From: Flavobacteriales bacterium UBA7878 | GTDB lineage: Bacteria; Bacteroidota; Bacteroidia; Flavobacteriales; Schleiferiaceae | NCBI GenBank assembly: GCA_002501205.1 | Contig: DLRW01000024.1 | Span: 1 to 45,497, forward strand | DNA length: 45,497 bases | Reading direction: 5' to 3' | Shown: positions 39,820 to 45,497 of the stretch, in pieces | Numbering within the stretch: the stretch's first letter is position 1 | Layout: every line of letters begins with the position of its first letter | Program-made: the position numbers and the translations under genes | The notes under the pieces: model-generated | Told to the model about the DNA's origin: nothing | Seen by the model: only the letters and a program-made list of their open reading frames with translations | The model's database searches: none

Positions 39820-42800
39820 GTGATTGAATTTAAGGAAAGTAATCTATCTGTCAGTGCTTTAGTAGAGCTTCTTGAGCAATCAAGCTCTTCGAAAGAGAAG
39901 CTGAATACACTCTATCTTTTTCTAAAAACCCTCTATCCCTCCATCTATTGTGGATTGCAAGAGCAAAGTCGAGAAACTCAAATTTTAAGTCATTGGTCGG
40001 AGACCGATATCGAGATACTGGAAGAATTAAACCTTAGATCCCGGTATTTCTTAGAGCAGAAGGAACCTTTATTGCTTGATTTTGACACAGACCGACATAT
40101 GCTCTTTATTCCTGGACCTGGAATTAATCAAAAGGTGAGGGCGGTATTTTTTGTTTTGGATAAGCGCATAAGTGTTGATCATTTTAATCTGATCGAATCT
40201 TTAAAATTACTGGCTTCCCATATTTTCTATTCTTCGGGTTTAAATCGAGGTGCGGCAAAGGTTCCGTTGTGGGTTTTAAATAAAATGCTGGCCCAGGGTC
40301 GAACGATCGTTGCTTTGATCGATCAAAATTTTCGGTATCAATATGTAAGTCCAAATGTCGAAACCATCTTGGCAATTAGCCCCGATGATCCAATAGGTCA
40401 GAAAGTTACAGTTGGTATTCATCCTGAAGATCTTAATAGGGTGATTCAGGTCTTCCAGGAGAATCTGGATCTATGCACTGATTTTGAATTGCCCGTCTAT
40501 CGTTTTCGCCTCAATGCAAATCAAAACTGGTCTTTTTTTCTAACGCATATATCTGATATGCGCTCTGATCCTCAGGTAGAAGGATTTGTCTCCAATACAT
40601 TGGATGTTAGTAAGGAGTATGCGGTGCGACGGGAGTTGGAAATCTCGAAAGAACTCTATCGAGTGGTGAGCACCAGTACCGGAGATTTAATTTATGAATG
40701 GAATATTATTAGTGAAGAATGGACTCGTCAAGGAAGTCCGCTCGAAAATCTCTGTGGCTACAAGGCAGAAGAGGTACAAGGGAATTTCAATGATTGGTGG
40801 CATTCCCAGATACATCCAAAAGATAGGGAGCAGGCCATTAGAGAGCAATTAAAACTTTTTGAGGAAGAAGGGGAGAATTACCTCTTGATTTCCTATCGAT
40901 TTCGAAAGCGCAATGGACTTTACCGTTGGTTTCAAGAAGAAGCCAGAGTGGAAAGGGACGATGAAGGTCAGTTGATGCGGCAATTTGGTGTGATTCGAGA
41001 TATAAGTGAGCACAAATTGGAAGGCATTGGCGAAAGGCTTTTACTGAATCTTGCCAATAATCAAAGTGAGGATGGCTTTATCCGCGAAGAATTAGAGATT
41101 TTTTGTCAGCAGGTAATCGAAGAATGTAAGGTGGATTCTTGTGAGTTTTGGGTGCGAAGTACCTATAAGGATCAGTTGAATTTGGTGGCTTTCGCCGGGG
41201 ATAAGCTCACGGAGCAAGAACCCCAACTCAAACATCAGCCCTATCTTTTTTTCTTAAAAGGAGAGGGTTTACCGGGTTTTGCCTGGAAGCATAGGGAGGC
41301 TATTCTTTGGGATGACCTGCCTAATCATAAAGATTTCGTGCGCCGAAAGTCTGCTAAGGTTGTAAAAATCAGAGCGGGCTTGGCGATTCCGATTATACTG
41401 GAAAATAATCTGATAGGAGTACAGGTTTTATTCTCCAAGTTGTCCAAGGAAGATTTATATCCCTATCGGGATTTATTTAGCCAATTGGGGCAACGCTTTG
41501 CACAAACCTTAAAGCATAGGATAAAGGATGATGAGATCATGCAGTTTTTTACCGTTTCTCCGGATATCCTGGCTATTTCAGATTTTGATGGAAAGATTAA
41601 GCGCATCAATGGAGCGGTATATCCTATCACGGGCTACAAACCGGAGGAATTGGTTGGAACTAGCTTAACGGATAAGGTAGATCCTCGAGATCAGGAGATT
41701 TTACAGGAGCGTATGGCCAATCTTTTAAAAGGAAATGATCAGGAGAGTGTACAGTTGCGTTTCATTGCGAAAAATGGTTCGGTCTGTTGGTTGTATTGGT
41801 CCTCAAAGGTTCGAACGGAAGACCAGCTTATATTTTCAGTAGGCAAGGACATAACCCGAGAGAAGAAATCTGAACTGCAAAGGGAGAGTGCTTTATTGCG
41901 CCTTAAGAAAGCCATGGAGATATCGGATTTAGGCTATTGGTCCTTTTTTCCGGAACAAGATAAAATCCGCTGGTCGGAAGAGATGTATCGCTTGTATCGA
42001 ATTCCACAAAATGGCGAAGATTTAAGAACCGCCGATTTAGTTGGTCTCTGGCCTGATGAATTAATCGAGGAATTATCCCGAATAAAGCAATTAAGCCATA
42101 GCCAATTGGAAACCTTTAATTCCGAGAATGATTTAGAGTTTAAGCATAAGGTTTACTATGATGAAGAGGTATTATGGCTTACCCATCATGTAGTTATGCG
42201 TCCCAACTTGAGTCCGGGAGGCAAAATATATTTTGAAGCTACTTGCCAGAATCGGAGTCGCTTGGAATCGCATATTGAGGCTTTGGCAGAAAGTGAAAAA
42301 CGATTTCACTATGCCTTAAAAGCTAGCAATGAAATGATTTGGGATTGGGATTTGGAGGGGCAAATAGTGCATCGTGGTCATTATTTACAGTCAGAAATAA
42401 GTTATACCGAAAACGATAATGGTGGTTATGATAATGAATGGTATCAATTGATACACCCGGATGATCGGGCAGGAGTAATTAAGTCATTGGATCTAAAGTT
42501 GAAGGATGGGAGTAAGGATTGGTATCGAGAGTATCGAATTCAGCGTAAAGACGGACAATACGCCATTGTTGCGGATCGATGCTTCATAATTCGGGATGCC
42601 AAGGATCGGGCTATTCGCTGTATTGGTTCTACACTGGACGTAAGTAAAAGCAGAAGACAGATGCTTGATATTCAAGAAAAGAATAAGCAATTAAAAGACA
42701 TCGCCTGGATGCAATCCCATTTGTTCCGTGCGCCACTAGCGCGCATAAAAGGCCTGATGCTTCTTTTAGAAGGATCAACTGAAGTTGAAAAATCAGAGTT

Positions 42801-42903
42801 TTTACGCTTGGTAAATGAGACTTTAGAAGAGATGGATCAGGTGGTGCATGAGATTACCCAAAAGACAATTTTGTCAGAGCAAATGGGAAGTATAGACTAC
42901 TAA
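39820..42903 (+). CDS. Multi-PAS/GAF sensor ending in a DHp-like domain without an ATPase domain
   Basis: A 1027-residue cytoplasmic sensor. Domain order by eye: N-terminal GAF-like region (about 1-140), PAS (160-265), PAS (280-397, PAC-type end FGVIRDISEHK), GAF (405-565), PAS (572-680, VSPDILAISDFDG ... VGKDITRE), PAS (693-815), PAS (826-942, ending IGSTLDVSKS) and a helical pair (945-1015) with MQSHLFRAPLARIKGLMLLL, where H967 sits in an H-box-like setting. The protein then stops; no N, G1 or G2 box follows in any frame before the next gene. Translation begins at GTG 39820; a 3-codon ATG ORF (39807-39818) ends one base before it. It could be a partner or substrate of another kinase, such as the TPR kinase downstream. 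Confidence 0.85.
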   Translation: MIEFKESNLSVSALVELLEQSSSSKEKLNTLYLFLKTLYPSIYCGLQEQSRETQILSHWSETDIEILEELNLRSRYFLEQKEPLLLDFDTDRHMLFIPGPGINQKVRAVFFVLDKRISVDHFNLIESLKLLASHIFYSSGLNRGAAKVPLWVLNKMLAQGRTIVALIDQNFRYQYVSPNVETILAISPDDPIGQKVTVGIHPEDLNRVIQVFQENLDLCTDFELPVYRFRLNANQNWSFFLTHISDMRSDPQVEGFVSNTLDVSKEYAVRRELEISKELYRVVSTSTGDLIYEWNIISEEWTRQGSPLENLCGYKAEEVQGNFNDWWHSQIHPKDREQAIREQLKLFEEEGENYLLISYRFRKRNGLYRWFQEEARVERDDEGQLMRQFGVIRDISEHKLEGIGERLLLNLANNQSEDGFIREELEIFCQQVIEECKVDSCEFWVRSTYKDQLNLVAFAGDKLTEQEPQLKHQPYLFFLKGEGLPGFAWKHREAILWDDLPNHKDFVRRKSAKVVKIRAGLAIPIILENNLIGVQVLFSKLSKEDLYPYRDLFSQLGQRFAQTLKHRIKDDEIMQFFTVSPDILAISDFDGKIKRINGAVYPITGYKPEELVGTSLTDKVDPRDQEILQERMANLLKGNDQESVQLRFIAKNGSVCWLYWSSKVRTEDQLIFSVGKDITREKKSELQRESALLRLKKAMEISDLGYWSFFPEQDKIRWSEEMYRLYRIPQNGEDLRTADLVGLWPDELIEELSRIKQLSHSQLETFNSENDLEFKHKVYYDEEVLWLTHHVVMRPNLSPGGKIYFEATCQNRSRLESHIEALAESEKRFHYALKASNEMIWDWDLEGQIVHRGHYLQSEISYTENDNGGYDNEWYQLIHPDDRAGVIKSLDLKLKDGSKDWYREYRIQRKDGQYAIVADRCFIIRDAKDRAIRCIGSTLDVSKSRRQMLDIQEKNKQLKDIAWMQSHLFRAPLARIKGLMLLLEGSTEVEKSEFLRLVNETLEEMDQVVHEITQKTILSEQMGSIDY

Positions 42904-43049
42904 CTGCAAATTTCACTAATGCTTTGCTATTCAAAACTCTGAGCGATTCTAAAAATAATCGGGAAGGGTAATCTTGCAAACATGAAGTAAAAGAATAAAC
43001 GTAATTTCGAAAGCTGTTATCAATTAACCTGAATGTGAATTTTTTGGGG

Positions 43050-44777
43050 GTGAAAAGAAGTAGGATAAGCATAATTAGTCTGATACTTTGCTTAGTGGTT
43101 TTCAGGCTTCAGGCCCAAAATGCTCAACCCGAATCAAATCCGTATACCGATTCCTTAAGGGACCTAATGTATGCAAGCTTGGATCGAGGGAGTATCGATT
43201 CGAGCTTGGAGTTTAATACTGCGCTGATTCGCTATTACCGAGATAAAGGCGATGACTATGAATATGTTAGGCAGAATATAAATCGGGCTGAAATTCTTCG
43301 GATGATTGGTGGCAGAGATGAAGCCTTGCGCGTATTGGAATCGGTAGAATCGCTGTGTTTGTCTTTACCCTTATCAACGGTTCGTTCTAGTTTTTACAAT
43401 CGTAAGGCGGCTATTCTGCACGAGTCTAAGGAGCATCAAGCCGCATTGGATGCGGTACATGAATCGCAAAGAATCGACTCTATAAAAGGGTTTAAATGGC
43501 GTTTGAGCTCGAACTTAATGCTGGAAGGGGCTTTGTATCGTGACCTCTTCGAATTCGAGAAAGCAAGGAATGTATTATTGGAGGCCTATAAACTGGCTTT
43601 GGTAGAGAATGATACAGATGAATTGGCTTCGGCTGCTTACAACCTCACTTTGTTATCAGCGCGCTTGAAGCGCTTTGAAGATGCGGTTCACTACGGTCGA
43701 AACTATTTAGGCTATGGACCTCATTATGAGGTGAGTATCACCTATGGTGATGTGATCCACTTGGTGGCCCAATCCTATGAGAAACTGGGCCGCTGGGATT
43801 CTGCTTTTTACTTTTTAGATTCTGTATACGGAATTCGGATGCGCCGTATGCAGCAAATCATTGATGATAATGCAGATAAATACAAGGTGGTAAACCAGCT
43901 CGAAAAAGAACGCCTTGAAAATTCGGTATTGCAATCCGAGCAAGACCAGAGTCACTTGCAATTGTTGATTTTGCTCTTGGCGGTAATTGTGGCGATATTA
44001 TTAATTCACTTTGCTAATAAGCAACGTCTGCACTATAAAAAACTGAATGCTAAACAAGAGGAGTTTAATCGAGAACTTCAAGAAAGCCTTGATTTTAAGA
44101 ATAAGCTTATCAGTATTGTAGCGCATGATATCCGTAATCCTATGGCTTCTTTAAAAGGACTGATTCACGTATACAATGAAGGTCTGGTAGAAGAGAGAGA
44201 TTTACGCCAAATGATGGGGGGCTTGGAGGCTACTGTAGGTAATGTGGATTTACTTTTGGAAAACCTCTTAAACTGGGTGCGTACCCAAAGTGAATCGCTC
44301 CAGGCTTATCGCGAAGAAATTCAGATTAGAACCTTAGTGCATACAGCCATTTCAGAAGCTCAGGCCCAATTGAAAGCTAAGAACATCCATATAAGTTTGG
44401 CGGATTTAGGAGAGGGTGATGTGGTAATGTCGGATCCAAATTTTGTCTCCTTTGCCCTTCGAAATGTATTGAGTAATGCCATTAAATTTTCGGAGGAGAA
44501 TTCTACCATTACCATAGCTTGCTCCCATTCGGAGGATATGGATTGCCTTGAAATTCGCGATAATGGTCGTGGTATGAACGCAGATACCCTGGCCCGCTTG
44601 CGGGCTAATAGCATTACGCGTAGTGGTAATGGAACCGGTAACGAAAAAGGAACCGGATTAGGAATTAGCTTAAGTATGGAATTCCTCGAAAAAGTAGGCG
44701 GAAAGCTGGAAATTGACTCAGAGTTGGGTGAGGGTACCCGAGTGAAGATTTGCTTGCCTCGAGCAGGAACACAATAG
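43050..44777 (+). CDS. TPR-containing sensor histidine kinase
   Basis: A membrane kinase of about 575 residues. The start is taken as GTG 43050 (giving KRSRISIISLILCLVVFRLQ as signal peptide after the initiator), with GTG 43035 as alternative; there is no in-frame ATG. TPR-like helices fill the periplasmic half (about 40-270 counted from 43035), a coiled coil and one membrane segment (LLILLLAVIVAILLIHF, about 310-326) follow, then H364 in ISIVAHDIRNPMASLKG, N box FALRNVLSNAIKFS, G1 EIRDNGRGMNAD and G2 GTGLGISLSMEF. This TPR-TM-kinase layout is common in Bacteroidota. The regulator partner is unknown; the ATPase-less PAS protein is encoded just upstream. Confidence 0.9.
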   Translation: MKRSRISIISLILCLVVFRLQAQNAQPESNPYTDSLRDLMYASLDRGSIDSSLEFNTALIRYYRDKGDDYEYVRQNINRAEILRMIGGRDEALRVLESVESLCLSLPLSTVRSSFYNRKAAILHESKEHQAALDAVHESQRIDSIKGFKWRLSSNLMLEGALYRDLFEFEKARNVLLEAYKLALVENDTDELASAAYNLTLLSARLKRFEDAVHYGRNYLGYGPHYEVSITYGDVIHLVAQSYEKLGRWDSAFYFLDSVYGIRMRRMQQIIDDNADKYKVVNQLEKERLENSVLQSEQDQSHLQLLILLLAVIVAILLIHFANKQRLHYKKLNAKQEEFNRELQESLDFKNKLISIVAHDIRNPMASLKGLIHVYNEGLVEERDLRQMMGGLEATVGNVDLLLENLLNWVRTQSESLQAYREEIQIRTLVHTAISEAQAQLKAKNIHISLADLGEGDVVMSDPNFVSFALRNVLSNAIKFSEENSTITIACSHSEDMDCLEIRDNGRGMNADTLARLRANSITRSGNGTGNEKGTGLGISLSMEFLEKVGGKLEIDSELGEGTRVKICLPRAGTQ

Positions 44778-44792
44778 CCCCCTGGATTTTCT

Positions 44793-45497
44793 TTAGAGTA
44801 TCGATGCCTTGGATTTGCTAAGAGCAAAAGGCAGGTAAACCTCCACAGTAGTTCCTTTACCTAATTCTGAATGAAATAAAATTTTACCCTGATGTTCTTC
44901 AATGATGCGGCGGGTAATACTTAATCCCAAACCGGTACCAATACCAGGTGCTTTAGTGGTAAAGAAAGGATCCTGGATCTTTTTTAGGTTTTCGGGCGAA
45001 ATACCGGAACCACTATCACTAATCTTAGTGCAAATCTCATCCGAGGAAGCACTAACCTCCAAATGAATTGTTCCGGCTCCTTCAATAGCTTGGGCGGCAT
45101 TGGTAATTAGATTCGTAAATACCTGATGCAATTTGCCCACATTGCCATTAAAAGAGGGTAATTTACTTTGATAGTCTTCACTAATTTCAATGCGCCCGGA
45201 AATAAGGTGACTCAACATATTGAGGCAGCTCTCCAGAATTTCAGGAATATTGCAGGTTTCATCATAGTTTTCCTGTTCGCGGCTAAAGTGATTAAGGCCT
45301 TTAATAATGCCATTCATCTTGCTGCTGCCGGTTTCGATAAAACTCAATAGTTGCTCTACTTCAGCATCCATTTGTCCTTCTTCCTTTAATCGCGACTCCA
45401 GTAATTTATGAGAACTGCTGATGTAGTTTAGGGGGTTTTTAATTTCATGCGCAATACCAGCGGTGAGCATGCCCAGGGAAGCGAGTTTTTCTTTGGC
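44793..45497 (-). CDS. Sensor histidine kinase, kinase core only (5' end outside the window)
   Basis: The frame is open to the window edge, reading AKEKLASLG before LTAGIAHEIKNPLNYI, so the ATG at 45470 is internal and the sensor part lies outside. Visible are the H box (AHEIKNPLNYISSSH), a DHp hairpin, the N box FTNLITNAAQAIEG, G1 ISDSGSGISPENL, and G2 PGIGTGLGLSITRRIIEEH with GTTVEVYLPF near the end. The H box resembles NtrB/ZraS-type kinases. It is convergent with the TPR kinase, 15 bases apart. Sensor input and partner regulator cannot be seen. Confidence 0.92.
   Translation of the reverse strand, partial: AKEKLASLGMLTAGIAHEIKNPLNYISSSHKLLESRLKEEGQMDAEVEQLLSFIETGSSKMNGIIKGLNHFSREQENYDETCNIPEILESCLNMLSHLISGRIEISEDYQSKLPSFNGNVGKLHQVFTNLITNAAQAIEGAGTIHLEVSASSDEICTKISDSGSGISPENLKKIQDPFFTTKAPGIGTGLGLSITRRIIEEHQGKILFHSELGKGTTVEVYLPFALSKSKASIL

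Noticed and set aside
42650..43034. Frameshift that removed an ATPase domain from the PAS protein
   Set aside because: No N, G1 or G2 box is readable in any frame before the next gene and only about 130 bases are available, so the missing domain is not hidden there.
44360..44827. Minus-strand 155-codon frame across the end of the TPR kinase gene
   Set aside because: Pro/Ser-rich shadow of the kinase ATPase domain; it also overlaps the convergent kinase gene.
1..45497. Prophage, transposon, CRISPR array, tRNA or rRNA genes
   Set aside because: No integrase, transposase, long direct or terminal repeats, regularly spaced repeats or tRNA-like cloverleaf with flanking features was recognised by eye; a tRNAscan or CRISPR search would settle this.

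Overview
The window is chromosomal DNA from a member of the Bacteroidota, most likely a marine Flavobacteriia/Flavobacteriales relative. Evidence: start codons lack Shine-Dalgarno motifs; several upstream regions carry the Bacteroidota -7 promoter box TAnnTTTG; and the families present (DUF4199, PspC/PadR pair, PD40-TPR-OmpA protein, large AsmA protein, REC-kinase hybrids, fused N-formylglutamate amidohydrolase/DUF1704 protein) are typical of that phylum. Gene density is very high, no intergenic gap exceeds about 260 bases, and no tRNA, rRNA, CRISPR array, transposase or prophage gene was seen.

Layout. 1-3504: truncated NamZ-type muramidase, GT4 glycosyltransferase, PLP-dependent group II decarboxylase. 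3501-6757 (minus): thioredoxin, PAS histidine kinase and REC-kinase hybrid in one direction. 6836-9430: membrane LytTR regulator, serine hydrolase of the beta-lactamase fold, secreted lipocalin-like protein; phased direct repeats lie between regulator and hydrolase. 9427-12544 (minus): a Tat-exported HiPIP-like lipoprotein, then a translationally coupled trio (DUF4252-like secreted protein, PadR repressor, PspC membrane protein) with a dyad over its promoter. 12721-19069 (minus): a compact five-gene run of secreted serine hydrolase, GshB-like ATP-grasp ligase, N-formylglutamate amidohydrolase/DUF1704 metallopeptidase fusion, type II NADH dehydrogenase and NRDE/TANGO2 protein. 19264-23111: SdpI-like protein, di-heme peroxidase lipoprotein, DUF4199 and rhomboid pair, fabI. 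23361-28103: gyrB, zinc-ribbon protein, pabA/trpG glutaminase, ridA, lpdA. 28342-36768: AraC regulator, then a plus-strand run aroC, SLC1-type symporter, AsmA protein, PorE-like OmpA protein. 36728-39662 (minus): small hypothetical gene, rplS, trmD, msrB lipoprotein, alpha/beta hydrolase. 39820-end: a five-PAS sensor that ends in a DHp-like helix pair without an ATPase domain, a TPR histidine kinase, and a convergent histidine kinase cut by the window end.

The most interesting block is the ATP-grasp ligase plus amidohydrolase/DUF1704 fusion. DUF1704 is the bacterial relative of MATCAP, the tubulin tyrosine carboxypeptidase, and an ATP-grasp enzyme (TTL) performs the reverse ligation in eukaryotes. 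The pair therefore looks like a bacterial add-and-remove peptide modification cycle whose substrate is unknown. Other points for a second look are the HiPIP-like lipoprotein, the LytTR-type repeat array, the PadR dyad, the ATPase-less PAS/DHp protein, consensus -7 boxes abutting start codons, and four convergent gene pairs whose stop codons interlock in the same 4 bases.
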